A stretch of DNA of 38,477 nucleotides from WRHT01 sp031550525 (GCA_031550525.1 JAVBON010000042.1:1-38477), one strand, 5' to 3'; shown: positions 1-8,096, counted from the first letter of the stretch. The notes: a model not told the origin generated them from the letters alone. Translations and numbers: made by a program.

Positions 1-73
1 CGGCGCTGGACTGAAGCGTACAAACGTGGACCTACTCACACATTTTTGGCTTCAAAGTGTTGCTATTACAGCG

Positions 74-111
74 ACTTAAAAAACTTCCTCGAACCTCTGT
101 GATAAAAGTTT
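74..111 (-). terminator. possible terminator after tRNA-Glu
   Basis: On the minus strand AAAACTT pairs with AAGTTTT around a loop of about 20 bases, and the second arm continues as a T run. The stem is A+T-rich and short, so this is only a modest candidate, but its position directly after the tRNA CCA end is right. Confidence 0.35.
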
Positions 112-188
112 TGGCGTCCCCAAGGGGATTTGAACCCCTGTTGACGGCGTGAAAGGCCGCTGTCCTGGGCCGGCTAGACGATGGGGAC
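112..188 (-). tRNA. tRNA-Glu (anticodon UUC)
   Basis: Read on the minus strand, this folds as a full cloverleaf. The acceptor strand GTCCCCA pairs with TGGGGAC, a G discriminator follows, and CCA is encoded at 112-114. The anticodon loop is CTTTCAC, giving anticodon TTC, and the T arm holds GGTTCGAATCC. It follows tRNA-Gln by 7 bases on the same strand, so the two are almost certainly cotranscribed and processed from one precursor. Confidence 0.96.
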
Positions 189-195
189 GCATGTG

Positions 196-270
196 TGGCT
201 GGGCTACTAGGACTCGAACCTAGATTAACGGAGTCAGAATCCATCGTCCTGCCAATTGAACGATAGCCCA
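196..270 (-). tRNA. tRNA-Gln (anticodon CUG)
   Basis: On the minus strand TGGGCTA pairs with TAGCCCA in the acceptor stem, and CCA is encoded at 196-198. The anticodon stem ATGGA/TCCGT encloses the loop TTCTGAC, so the anticodon is CTG, which reads CAG (Gln). The T arm contains GGTTCGAGTCC. It is the first gene of a two-tRNA transcript with tRNA-Glu. Confidence 0.95.
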
Positions 271-281
271 ACAGAAAGCCG

Positions 282-310
282 CTTATAGCCGCATGGCTGG
301 GAGTTGTCAA
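282..310 (-). promoter_or_regulatory. sigma70 promoter of the tRNA-Gln/tRNA-Glu unit
   Basis: The minus strand has a perfect -35 box TTGACA (305-310), a 17-base spacer and a -10 box TATAAG (282-287). The expected transcription start lies just upstream of the tRNA-Gln 5' end at 270. Position and spacing fit a strong stable-RNA promoter. Confidence 0.8.
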
Positions 311-582
311 TAACGGGATTTCTTTTTGAGGTAAAAAGCTTGGCAAAGGCCATTTTGTGGGGGGAGCTACCGCTTCAGAGTTAAAATGTCCTGGCTGAAA
401 AGTTTTGGAGGATAGGGGAGGGAGTGTGAGGGAGGGGAAAGGAAGCCTTTTTCAAAAGGTTCCTTTCCCCTCCCTCACATTTCATATCGCGCCGAAGGCG
501 CATCCGCATTATTCTCAAATATTGCAACTGTTAATAGCGGCATTAAAAAATCGATCCGCTCCATTCAAACGGGCAACAAAAC
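311..582. other. intergenic region with long hairpin repeat; no gene
   Basis: Between the tRNA promoter and the OmpA-like gene. The only strong structure is the hairpin repeat at 425-479 with flanks (listed separately), followed by a short GC palindrome GCGCCGAAGGCGC near 488-500. An open frame crosses the hairpin but codes low-complexity sequence produced by the palindrome. I see no gene. Confidence 0.6.
405..503. repeat. long hairpin repeat, family A, copy 1
   Basis: Two arms of about 26 bases (425-451 and 454-479) are perfectly complementary apart from one bulged base. The core is TGTGAGGGAGGGGAAAGGAA. The arm is all purine on one strand. The left flank (GGAG..GGGGAGGGAG) and right flank (ATCGCGCC..GGCGCATCC) are shared with the copy at 4363-4475, so the unit is an element of about 100 bases, not a lone terminator. 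It lies downstream of the OmpA-like gene and could also end its transcript, though no T tract follows. Confidence 0.85.
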
Positions 583-1098
583 CTATGGGCAGGATACTTT
601 AATAAGCTCCACCCTGCGGTTTTTGGCGCGGCCTTCAGGCGTGTCGTTGCCAGCCAGAGGCTTTGTGGAGCCAAAGCCTTGCGTTTGAAGGCGTTTTTCG
701 GCAACGCCAAGTTTTATAAGGTATTTTTTAATTGCTTCCGCCCGCTGTTTGGACAAGGTCATGTTATAGTCCGCCTCGCCCATATTATCCGTATGTCCTT
801 CCAGGCTCAGGCACAATTTGGCGTCAGAAGCGAGCAGGTCGTATATGCCGCGCATCTGTTTTTTGGATTCAGGCAAAACATCCGCTTTATTATGCTCGAA
901 GTTCATGTAAACAACGGCAAAGCCCCTCTCCGCAATCTGCTTGCGGAACATTTCCGTTAGTGCGCCGTTGTTTTGATAGACAAACCAGCCAATGGCGGCT
1001 CCGCCCAACAAAAGCAGCAACAATAAAAGCAAAAGAAGCTTTTTCCTTTTTTTCTTTTTATCAGATTGTGATTTTCCGGATGCGCCCTTGTTTGTCAT
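583..1098 (-). CDS. OmpA-family protein with N-terminal membrane anchor
   Basis: A 171-residue protein. After a very basic stretch (KKKKRKK) comes one transmembrane segment of about 20 residues starting with a run of eleven leucines, so it is probably anchored in the inner membrane with the rest in the periplasm. The C-terminal 110 residues are a peptidoglycan-binding OmpA/MotB domain: GHTDNMG, then LSKQRAEAIKKYL, GFGSTKPLAGN, and the closing GRAKNRRVEL. The start at 1098 is chosen because AAGGAG lies 7 bases upstream; an in-frame upstream start at 1131 lacks such a site. The domain binds meso-diaminopimelate in relatives. It has no beta-barrel, so it is not a classical porin; a MotB-like or Pal-like tether role is inferred from architecture only. 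It stands alone. Confidence 0.9.
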   Translation of the reverse strand: MTNKGASGKSQSDKKKKRKKLLLLLLLLLLLGGAAIGWFVYQNNGALTEMFRKQIAERGFAVVYMNFEHNKADVLPESKKQMRGIYDLLASDAKLCLSLEGHTDNMGEADYNMTLSKQRAEAIKKYLIKLGVAEKRLQTQGFGSTKPLAGNDTPEGRAKNRRVELIKVSCP

Positions 1099-1420
1099 AA
1101 CACACTCCTTGTTTGTACTGCATATTACCAAATTACGACTTTGTGGAACCTGTTAATGAGAGCATTATAAGTGTCTATTTCGCAAAAAGCTACTCTTCCC
1201 AACCTGCCACGTATTTTATTTGCGTTGCAGGGGATCTGAATTCTTATTGTTACTCGCTTTTCTGTAAATAAGTGGAGCGTTAGCCGAGAACGGGGAAAAG
1301 CCCTTTTTGCGAAGGTAGTGTACTTTTACGGTACTCAACCGGAGCAAAAAAGGGCTTTGACGAAGTAATCGGGCATGAAACGCTTAGTTACGGACAAGCT
1401 CCTGTTCTTGCCTGGTTATC
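1099..1420. other. intergenic region; hairpin with MITE-like core
   Basis: No gene seen. It contains the OmpA-gene upstream region (from 1099) and, at 1297-1358, a hairpin whose loop resembles the core of the MITE-like elements found at 27195 and 29638 (listed separately). Confidence 0.6.
1297..1358 (-). repeat. hairpin related to the MITE-like family (fragment)
   Basis: Arms AAAGCCCTTTTTGC (1297-1310) and GCAAAAAAGGGCTTT (1344-1358) enclose a loop. On the minus strand the loop reads GAGTACCGTAAAAGTACACT, one base different from GAGTACCGTAAGAGTACACT inside the element at 27195-27343. It lies 62 bases past the stop of the glycosyltransferase gene and may serve as its terminator, but the matching core says it derives from the repeat family. 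Confidence 0.7.
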
Positions 1421-2497
1421 TTACTTCTTTCGCATAACGGAGTTATAAACAGCGTTAGTAGCGGCGATCATTTTATTAAGGGTGAAGTTTTGTTGGGCGT
1501 GTTTACGGGCGGCCAGCTTCATATCGTACAGGGTCTCTGGCGGCATTTGCAGTATTTGGCGCAGGGTGCGGCGTATATGGGCCACATCCTTGTTGTTTAC
1601 AACCCAGCCGGAGCCTGGGGCTATGTTGTCGGGCAGGCTGGCATAGTTGCTTACCATAACCGGCAGGCTCATGCTCATCATCTCGCGGCAGGCAAAGCTT
1701 ATGGTCTCCACCCCGTAAGAGAGCACAAAGCCTATGTCGCCTTGCTCCAGATACGGCCTGGTGTCTTCAAAAAATCCGGGGAAGTTTATGTCGCACAAAG
1801 TTTTGGCCCGCGCTATCTCGTCTTCCTTCTGAATACGGCCCAGCACGGTTACGCTCAGGCGGGCCTTTTCGGCAGGCTCCAGCCCGCCAATGGCCTCGGC
1901 CAGCAGCATCCAGCCCTTGTGCGGAGAGGTGCCCGCGTTGCTTACCAGGCGCAGCTTTGCGCCGGTGGCGGCAGCTACAGGCTCGCGCCGTTGCCAGTAA
2001 TCGGTATCTATGCCGTTTTCTATAACGGTTATTGGCGTTTTGAAATTGCTGAAGCCGATGCTGGCATAGATGGAGCGGCTGACAAATATTACCGCGTCGT
2101 TGCTGTTAAAGCGCCAGCGCGAGAAAATGTTTTTTATGCGGTAGGAGTTATGCTTGGTAAAGACGATTTTGAACTTCTTGCGGCAGAACAGCGAGGCGTA
2201 AAAGGCCAGGCGGTTGTCTTGCGAGCCGTTGGTGTGCACTATGTCAATGTCGTTTTCTTCAATAAAACGCCTCAGACGCGCCGCCGTTTTGAAGGTAAGG
2301 GGCAATTCCCTGAGCTTGCGGGGGAAGTACATATCCAGCAGGCCCGCAAAACCGGCTTCATCAAGCTTTTTGTAAAGCTTGCTGGAGCCGGGGCAGGCCA
2401 CGAACAGTTTATGCTCCGTGTTGCGCGCCAAGGTGGCCACATAGGTAGTGTGGCCGCCGCCCCAATCCAGATGAAAGTTGGTATAAAGAATATTCAC
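1421..2497 (-). CDS. glycosyltransferase family 4 (GT-B) protein
   Basis: A 358-residue protein with the two-domain layout of GT4 enzymes, which transfer a sugar from an activated donor to cell-surface glycans such as lipopolysaccharide core. The N-terminal acceptor domain starts MNILYTNFHLDWGGGHTTY, with the glycine loop at residues 13-15, and includes IDIVHTNGSQDNRL. The interdomain region has VIENGIDTDYW (about 158-168). The donor domain has the EX7E pair at E264 and E272 (ETISFACRE), which binds the donor phosphates and sugar in this family. Translation begins at GTG (2495-2497) with GGGA about 9 bases before it. It stands alone between spacers rather than inside a visible polysaccharide cluster, so donor and acceptor cannot be named. 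Confidence 0.88.
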   Translation of the reverse strand: MNILYTNFHLDWGGGHTTYVATLARNTEHKLFVACPGSSKLYKKLDEAGFAGLLDMYFPRKLRELPLTFKTAARLRRFIEENDIDIVHTNGSQDNRLAFYASLFCRKKFKIVFTKHNSYRIKNIFSRWRFNSNDAVIFVSRSIYASIGFSNFKTPITVIENGIDTDYWQRREPVAAATGAKLRLVSNAGTSPHKGWMLLAEAIGGLEPAEKARLSVTVLGRIQKEDEIARAKTLCDINFPGFFEDTRPYLEQGDIGFVLSYGVETISFACREMMSMSLPVMVSNYASLPDNIAPGSGWVVNNKDVAHIRRTLRQILQMPPETLYDMKLAARKHAQQNFTLNKMIAATNAVYNSVMRKK

Positions 2498-2843
2498 AAG
2501 AGTTCCCGCGCGGTTTCACATGCGGCCCGCGATCTGTCTGGCTTGCTCCCGCATGGATCAAGCTTGGCTGAAAAAAAGGCATCAAACACAGCTTTCTAGT
2601 ACAAGATAAAAGAAAAAAACAAAACGCCGCATAAAAGAAAATTTCGGCAGCAATGATAATTCTAATTAAAAAAATAAAAATATCAATAAATTAGGCATCA
2701 TTCTCATGAGCGTTGATTTTTGCGCGGCTTTCCAGCATACTGCGCTAATTCCACTGTTCTTTTTGTGCCGCAAAAAGACGACTCCATCACTTGATCCGGA
2801 CCTTAAAGTCTTTTCCGCATACAATTTTAAATTGGAGTTTTTC
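2498..2843. other. intergenic leader between glycosyltransferase and livK
   Basis: A divergent spacer. The part at 2595-2700 is strongly A+T-rich and probably holds the two divergent promoters, but I cannot pick a convincing -35/-10 pair. The open frame runs upstream of livK to 2706 without a ribosome binding site or signal peptide logic, so I treat it as untranslated. Confidence 0.5.
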
Positions 2844-3965
2844 ATGAAAAAAATTCTTATCTTAACCGCACTCGCGCTGCTGGTTTTTAGCAGCATCGCC
2901 TCGGCCGCCAACGTAAAAATAGGCCTGATGGCGCCCCTTACCGGCTCCTACGCCAGCGAAGGCGAAGACATGCGCCGCATCGTTGAGCTTTTGGCAGCCG
3001 AAATCAACAAGGCCGGGGGCGTTAACGGCAGCACCATCGAAATAGCCGTGCAAGACGACGGCAGCGACGCCCGCACTGCCGCCCTGGCCGCCCAGCGCCT
3101 CTCCACCCTCGGGGTGTGCGCCGTAATAGGCACCTACGGCTCAGCCGTTACCGAAGCCTCGCAAAACATTTACAATCGCAACGGCATTTTGCAGATAGCC
3201 ACCGGCTCCACCTCCATCCGCCTTTCGGAAAAAGGCTTCAAGCGCTTCTTCCGCACCTGCCCGCGCGACGACGAGCAGGGCCTTGTGGCCGTTAACACCC
3301 TGCACAAAATGGGTTTTAAAAAGATAGCCATTCTGCACGATAACTCCGCCTATGCCGTGGGCCTGGCTGAAGAAGCCCGCGAAGGCCTCAAAAAAGCCGG
3401 AAAGACCGAAATCGTTTTTTACAATGCCCTGCAGCCCAACGAGCGAGACTACAGCGCCATTCTCACCCGCCTTAAAGGCTCCAGCCCCGACGCGATATTC
3501 TTTACCGGCTACTACCCCGAGGCCGCCATGCTGCTGCGCCAGATGCGCGAAATGAACTGGAAGGTGCCCATGCTGGGCGGCGACGCCACCAACAACACCG
3601 ACCTCATTAAAATAGGCGGGGCCGAAGCCGTTAACGGCTACTATTTCATATCGCCGCCCATGCCCGGCGACCTCGATTCCAAAATGGGCAAGGACTTTAT
3701 CGCCGCCTACCAGGCCAAGTATAACGCCATGCCCAGCTCCATCTGGTCCGTATTGGCCGGTGACGCTTTCAAAGTCATAGTCGAAGCCGCCAAAGCCACC
3801 GGCCCCGACGCTGACAAAATGGCCGCCTACCTGCACAATAATCTCAAGGATTTTGATGGCCTCAGCGGCAAGATATCCTTCGACGCCAAAGGCGACCGCG
3901 TGGGCGACCTCTATCGCCTCTACCAAGTAAACGCCAAAGGCGAGTTTGTATTGCAGCCCAAGTAA
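2844..3965 (+). CDS. livK: branched-chain amino acid ABC transporter, periplasmic binding protein
   Basis: A 373-residue protein of the LivK/LivJ class (Peripla_BP_6). A signal peptide (MKKILILTALALLVFSSIASAA) precedes the mature start NVKIGLMAPLTGSYASEGED, the typical beta-strand and loop of this family. Later family hallmarks are VNGSTIEIAVQDDGSD, AVIGTYGSAV (ligand loop), and the C-terminal GLSGKISFDAKGDR. The start at 2844 is chosen over the longer frame because it opens a clean signal peptide and has GGAG 7 bases upstream. The protein captures leucine, isoleucine, valine or a related amino acid in the periplasm and passes it to LivHM. It is followed by a 525-base gap with a long hairpin before livH, an arrangement that would allow the binding protein to be made in excess of the membrane parts. 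Confidence 0.95.
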   Translation: MKKILILTALALLVFSSIASAANVKIGLMAPLTGSYASEGEDMRRIVELLAAEINKAGGVNGSTIEIAVQDDGSDARTAALAAQRLSTLGVCAVIGTYGSAVTEASQNIYNRNGILQIATGSTSIRLSEKGFKRFFRTCPRDDEQGLVAVNTLHKMGFKKIAILHDNSAYAVGLAEEAREGLKKAGKTEIVFYNALQPNERDYSAILTRLKGSSPDAIFFTGYYPEAAMLLRQMREMNWKVPMLGGDATNNTDLIKIGGAEAVNGYYFISPPMPGDLDSKMGKDFIAAYQAKYNAMPSSIWSVLAGDAFKVIVEAAKATGPDADKMAAYLHNNLKDFDGLSGKISFDAKGDRVGDLYRLYQVNAKGEFVLQPK

Positions 3966-4490
3966 GAGATAAATGGATGCGGCTGCGCCGCGTCTGGTAA
4001 TGCCTCCGGCGGCCGGGGGAGCGGGATTTGCCCTCTCCCCCGGACCCCCTCTCCCACAAGGGTGTGGCTCGTTTTGCCAAGGTACAACAGCTTAACATCA
4101 CAAAGCGCAAGATATGTACAAGCGGCGGCGATGCTCTTTCGGCCCCCTTGACCCGCGAAGGGGTTTTGTTGAGAGTTTGTACATGGGGCGTAGGTTTTGC
4201 CAATAAGTGAACTTGCCATATGTTTGAGACTTATCCTGAAAAGCAGAGCAAGTTGTATTCACCACCTATATTGAAACTTGGCGTATATTTTTTTAGTTTG
4301 CTGTATACACACTGATATTTTAACAGGCTCTTTTCACCGCCATCCCAATATACTTAATTGAAAAGGTTTGGAGATAGGGGATGGAGAGCTCGAGAGGAAG
4401 GGGAAAGAACCTTTCCTCAAAAGGTTCTTTCCCCTTCCTCTCGAATCTTTATAAATCGCGCGGCAGGCGCATCCTCTAAAAAGGTTTTTT
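3966..4490. other. livK-livH spacer filled with repeats; no gene
   Basis: Contains GATGCGGCTGCGCCGCGTC (about 3975-3993), a decayed GC-rich block with CTCCCCC and GGACCCCCTCTCCC (about 4015-4055) of a kind that recurs at 34783-34850 and 35067-35130, and hairpin repeat family A copy 2 at 4363-4475. Short open frames here on either strand are repeat-derived. Confidence 0.65.
4363..4475. repeat. long hairpin repeat, family A, copy 2 (inside the liv locus)
   Basis: A perfect 25-bp stem (4390-4414 with 4420-4444), core TCGAGAGGAAGGGGAAAGAA, and a 5-base loop. The left flank TTTGGAGATAGGGGATGGAG matches copy 1 and, inverted, copy 3. The right flank ATCGCGCGGCAGGCGCATCC matches copy 1. It ends about 16 bases before the livH start. 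If transcribed it would form a very stable RNA hairpin between livK and livH, able to protect livK mRNA or limit read-through. Confidence 0.87.
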
Positions 4491-5396
4491 ATGACTGAAT
4501 TTTTTCAGCAACTTAGCAACGGTCTGGCGGTGGGGGGCATATATGCTCTTATAGCGCTGGGTTACACCATGGTTTATGGGGTGCTGAAGCTTATCAACTT
4601 TGCGCATGGCGATCTGTTTACCTTTGGCGCTTATCTGGGCATGACCTTTTTGGTGTCTTTCGGGCTGTCGGGGGTGGTGGGCCCTGCGGCGGCGGTGCTT
4701 ATAATTTTGGTGATGGTTATGGGCCTGGTGGCGGTAAGCGGTTTTGTGCTGGAGCGGGTGGCTTACAGGCCGCTACGCAAGTCAAACAGGCTGGCGGCGG
4801 TGGTATCGGCCCTGGGCGCTTCGATATTTTTGCAGAACGCCATTATGCTGTTTTACGGGCCAAACTACCAGGTGTACCCGGACGCGGTGCGCCTGAGCGT
4901 GACTTTGAAAGTGTTGGGCGTGGATATACCGCTGATGCGCATTCTGATGTTTTTGGCATCACTCCTGCTGATGATCGGCCTGTATCTGTTCATAAACAAG
5001 ACCAAAACCGGCACGGCCATACGCGCGGTGGCAACGGACCAGGGCGCGGCCAAGCTTATGGGCATAGATGTAAACCGCATCATCTCGCTGGTATTTATGA
5101 TCGGCCCCGGCCTTGGTGGAGCGGCGGGCATGCTGCTTGGCCTGTACTACGGGCAAATTCGCTTCGACATGGGCACCATGTACGGGCTGAAGGCTTTTAC
5201 GGCGGCTATTATAGGCGGCATAGGCAACATACCCGGCGCCATGCTTGGGGGGCTCTTGCTGGGCGTGGCCGAGGCCATGGGCGCGGCCTATGTGGCGCCG
5301 GCGTGGAAGGACGCCTTTGCTTTTCTGGTGCTTATAATCATACTTATTTTGCGCCCCACGGGCATATTGGGCGAAAGGGTGGCGGACAAGATATGA
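4491..5396 (+). CDS. livH: branched-chain amino acid ABC transporter, permease LivH
   Basis: A 301-residue integral membrane protein with about eight hydrophobic segments. It shows the LivH family pattern: NGLAVGGIYALIALGYTMVYGVLKLINFAHGDLF at the N-terminus, RPLRKSNRLAAVVSALG in the middle, and GLKAFTAAIIGGIGNIPGAMLGGLLLGVAE near the C-terminus (the cytoplasmic coupling region for the ATPases). It pairs with LivM to form the membrane channel. It follows livK after the repeat-filled gap, and its TGA overlaps the livM ATG (ATGA), indicating translational coupling. Confidence 0.95.
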   Translation: MTEFFQQLSNGLAVGGIYALIALGYTMVYGVLKLINFAHGDLFTFGAYLGMTFLVSFGLSGVVGPAAAVLIILVMVMGLVAVSGFVLERVAYRPLRKSNRLAAVVSALGASIFLQNAIMLFYGPNYQVYPDAVRLSVTLKVLGVDIPLMRILMFLASLLLMIGLYLFINKTKTGTAIRAVATDQGAAKLMGIDVNRIISLVFMIGPGLGGAAGMLLGLYYGQIRFDMGTMYGLKAFTAAIIGGIGNIPGAMLGGLLLGVAEAMGAAYVAPAWKDAFAFLVLIIILILRPTGILGERVADKI

Positions 5397-6508
5397 GGCT
5401 TGCCGGATTCGCCAAGCATCCCTTTTCGGCCGTTGCTGGGCACAGGTTCTCGCGCGGCAGCGTGGCCGCCATGGCCGCCGGCGTGCTGGCATGCATGCTG
5501 GTGCTGCCGCATGTGCTGGGCCCGTACTGGACTAACCTGCTGAACGACGTGGGCATTTACGCCATTTTGGGGCTTTCGCTCAACGTCATTCTGGGTCATT
5601 GCGGGCTGTTCCATATGGGGCACGCGGCTTTTTACGCGGTGGGGGCCTATACCTCGGCCATTCTGGCTACCAAATGCGGTGTGCCCATAATTTGGACCAT
5701 GCCCTTGGCGGGGCTGCTGGCCGGTCTGTTCGCGCTGGTGGTGGCGCGGCCTATCATTCATTTGCGCGGCGACTATTTGCTGGTGGTGACCATAGGCATA
5801 GTGGAGATTGTGCGCATTGCGCTGGTGAACAATATTTTCGGCCTTACGGGCGGTTCCAACGGTCTTTTGATTTTGGAGCCCATAAGTATTTTCGGTTTTG
5901 AGGTCTTCAAGCCGGTGCATTTTTACTACCTGATCTGGAGTTTCGCCATTATTACGGTAGTGCTGTTTTACCTGCTGCAAAATTCGCGTTTCGGGCGGGC
6001 CCTCAATTACATAAAGCAGGACGATCTGGCGGCGGAAGGGAGCGGGGTGAACACGTCGCACTACAAGCTTTCGGCTTTTGTGCTGGGCGCGGTGTGGGCG
6101 GGCATGATCGGCACCGTGTTCGCGGCCAAGATAGAGACGGTCTCGCCGCAGTCTTTTTCTTACAGCGAATCGGTGCTGTTGTTCGCCATAGTCATACTGG
6201 GCGGCGCAGGCAGCATACCCGGCGTGCTTTTGGGCGCGTTTCTGATTACCGGCCTGCCGGAAATATTCCGTGGCCTGCAAAGCTACCGTTTGCTGCTGTT
6301 TGGCGCGGCCATGGTGGTTATGATGATTTTTCGCCCGCAGGGGCTTATTCCGCCGCGCCGCCGTTTTTACGACGTGCGCGAGTTTATGGGGCGTTTTCCC
6401 TGCGGCATAGCCTCGCGCCGGGGCAAGGGCACGGAGCAGGCTAAAGGTCTGGCGGGTATGGATAATGGTGTGGTCGGGCAGGCCAAATGTCAGGCGGAGC
6501 AGAACTGA
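5393..6508 (+). CDS. livM: branched-chain amino acid ABC transporter, permease LivM
   Basis: A 371-residue membrane protein of the LivM family, partner of LivH. Visible family signatures are GIYAILGLSLNVILGHCGLFHMGHAAFYAVGAY, then LRGDYLLVVTIGIVEIVRI, LTGGSNGL, and AVILGGAGSIPGVLLGAFLI near the end. The start at 5393 is chosen because its ATG overlaps the livH stop and opens MRLAGFAKHPFSAVAG; the open frame extends upstream only as an overlap with livH. About 45 polar residues after the last membrane segment (from RRRFYDVREFMG) form a longer cytoplasmic tail than is usual. Its TGA overlaps the livG ATG. Confidence 0.94.
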   Translation: MRLAGFAKHPFSAVAGHRFSRGSVAAMAAGVLACMLVLPHVLGPYWTNLLNDVGIYAILGLSLNVILGHCGLFHMGHAAFYAVGAYTSAILATKCGVPIIWTMPLAGLLAGLFALVVARPIIHLRGDYLLVVTIGIVEIVRIALVNNIFGLTGGSNGLLILEPISIFGFEVFKPVHFYYLIWSFAIITVVLFYLLQNSRFGRALNYIKQDDLAAEGSGVNTSHYKLSAFVLGAVWAGMIGTVFAAKIETVSPQSFSYSESVLLFAIVILGGAGSIPGVLLGAFLITGLPEIFRGLQSYRLLLFGAAMVVMMIFRPQGLIPPRRRFYDVREFMGRFPCGIASRRGKGTEQAKGLAGMDNGVVGQAKCQAEQN

Positions 6509-7275
6509 TGGCCATACTGCAACTTAAGGATCTGACCAAGCGTTTCGGCGGGCTTATAGCCGTGGACGATGTGAGCTTTGAAGTGCCCGAGGGGGGCATC
6601 ATAGGCCTTATAGGCCCCAACGGCGCGGGCAAGACCACGGTGTTCAACCTGATAACCGGCAACTACAAGCCCGATGAAGGGCAGGTGCTGTTTGAGGGTA
6701 ACAACATTACGGGGCTCTTGCCGCACAAAATAGTGCAGCTTGGCATTGCCCGCACTTTTCAGAACATCCGTTTGTTTCCGGACATGAGCGCCTTGGAAAA
6801 CGTGCTGGCTGGCTGCCACTGCCGCATGAAATCCGGCATAATATCTTCCATGTTTCGCCTTGCCGCCCAGCGGCGGGAGGAGCGCCAAGCCATTGAGCGG
6901 GCCATGCGCGAGCTGGCCTTTGTGGGGCTGGAGGCGCAATATGATAATCTGGCCCGCAACCTTTCATACGGCAACCAGAGGCTGCTGGAAATAGCCCGCG
7001 CTTTGGCATCCGGCCCGCGCCTGCTTATTCTGGACGAGCCAGCCGGCGGCATGAATGATCAGGAAACACAGGATCTTATAGGACTTATTCAAACCATAAG
7101 CGGTTTGGGTATAAGCGTGCTGCTCATCGAGCACGACATGAGCCTGGTGATGAAAATTTGCCACAACCTGATAGTGCTGGAATACGGGGCGGTAATAGCC
7201 AACGGCCCGCCTGCAGAGATAAAGAAAAACCGCAGAGTTATCGAAGCTTATCTGGGCTCCGAAGACGGGCTGTAG
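6508..7275 (+). CDS. livG: branched-chain amino acid ABC transporter, ATPase LivG
   Basis: A 255-residue nucleotide-binding subunit. It has Walker A GPNGAGKTT, the Q-loop region with ARTFQNIRLFPDMSALENV, signature LSYGNQRLLEIARAL, Walker B RLLILDEPAGGM, and the switch histidine in LLIEHDMSLVM. The extra segment after the Q-loop (CHCRMKSGIISSMFRL) is usual for LivG. ATG at 6508 overlaps the livM TGA (TGATG) and has GGAG about 9 bases upstream; a start 21 bases earlier at 6487 is possible. It hydrolyses ATP with LivF to drive import. Confidence 0.95.
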   Translation: MAILQLKDLTKRFGGLIAVDDVSFEVPEGGIIGLIGPNGAGKTTVFNLITGNYKPDEGQVLFEGNNITGLLPHKIVQLGIARTFQNIRLFPDMSALENVLAGCHCRMKSGIISSMFRLAAQRREERQAIERAMRELAFVGLEAQYDNLARNLSYGNQRLLEIARALASGPRLLILDEPAGGMNDQETQDLIGLIQTISGLGISVLLIEHDMSLVMKICHNLIVLEYGAVIANGPPAEIKKNRRVIEAYLGSEDGL

Positions 7276-7349
7276 GATGTGTTTTTGGCCCAAAGGCCGT
7301 GCTTTTCGGCTGGAATGCGAAAAATCGAATATAAGACCGGCGTAAAATT

Positions 7350-8063
7350 ATGTACCTTGAATTGCGTGATTTGCATGTAAGCTATGGGAGCGTTGCAGCC
7401 CTGCACGGCGTGAACGTGCGTGTGGATGAAGGCGAGATTGTGACCATACTTGGGGCCAACGGCGCTGGTAAAACCACTACGCTCATGAGCGTAAGCGGGC
7501 TGGTCAAGCCCACGTCAGGCGGCATTTATTTTAGAGACAAGGCCCTGCATACAATACACAGCCATGAGGTGGTGCGGCTTGGCATAAGCCAGTCGCCGGA
7601 AGGCCGACGCGTGTTTAGCACGCTGACGGTATTGGAAAATTTGAAATTGGGCGCTTTCACCCTTAAGGACAAACAGGTGGTGCAGCGCAATTTACAGTGG
7701 ATTTTCGAGCTGTTCCCGCGCCTTGACGAGCGCAAGGAGCAACTTGCGGGCACGCTTTCCGGCGGCGAGCAGCAAATGCTGGCCATAGGCCGCGCCCTGA
7801 TGGCCAGCCCGGAAGTGCTGCTGCTGGACGAGCCTTCGCTGGGTTTGGCCCCGATCTTGGTAAAATCCATATTCGAAACCATACGCGCCATTAACAAGAC
7901 GGGCGTAACAATTGTGCTGGTGGAGCAGAACGCCCGCGCCGCCCTGAAGCTGGCCACGCGCGGCTATGTGCTCGAAGTGGGCCGGGTGGTTATGGAAGAT
8001 GCGGCGCAAAACCTGCTCTCCAACCCCGAAGTGCAAAACGCCTATTTGGGCGGGGCTGCCTAG
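7350..8063 (+). CDS. livF: branched-chain amino acid ABC transporter, ATPase LivF
   Basis: A 237-residue ATPase, the second nucleotide-binding subunit. It has Walker A GANGAGKTT, SPEGRRVFSTLTVLENL (the LivF-type Q-loop region), signature LSGGEQQMLAIGRALM, Walker B VLLLDEPSLGLAP, and VLVEQNARAAL with Gln in place of the usual switch His region, as is normal for LivF. It lies 74 bases after livG and closes the operon, followed by an intrinsic terminator at 8097-8116. Confidence 0.95.
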   Translation: MYLELRDLHVSYGSVAALHGVNVRVDEGEIVTILGANGAGKTTTLMSVSGLVKPTSGGIYFRDKALHTIHSHEVVRLGISQSPEGRRVFSTLTVLENLKLGAFTLKDKQVVQRNLQWIFELFPRLDERKEQLAGTLSGGEQQMLAIGRALMASPEVLLLDEPSLGLAPILVKSIFETIRAINKTGVTIVLVEQNARAALKLATRGYVLEVGRVVMEDAAQNLLSNPEVQNAYLGGAA

Positions 8064-8096
8064 GTTGTGCCAACATTATATGAAATTTTTTTGTAA

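Noticed and set aside
32..346. Minus-strand frame of about 100 codons across the tRNA region
   Set aside because: It overlaps both tRNA genes and their promoter; no protein family or ribosome binding site.
405..602. Plus-strand frame of 65 codons
   Set aside because: Mostly translation of the family A hairpin repeat.
1490..2599. Long plus-strand frame of 369 codons opposite the glycosyltransferase
   Set aside because: It is antisense to a gene with clear GT4 motifs including EX7E, and its translation is rich in His, Tyr and Gly as antisense frames are.
2642..2670. Possible Fur box (AATGATAATTCTAATTA) upstream of livK
   Set aside because: Only partial match to the 19-base Fur palindrome; AT-rich context makes chance likely.
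3975..4060. Possible CRISPR-like or tandem repeat after livK
   Set aside because: The GC-rich words occur once each here, with no regular spacing; they are decayed dispersed repeats.
5288..6280. Minus-strand frame of 330 codons opposite livM
   Set aside because: Antisense to livM, with Gln/His/Arg-rich composition and no motif.
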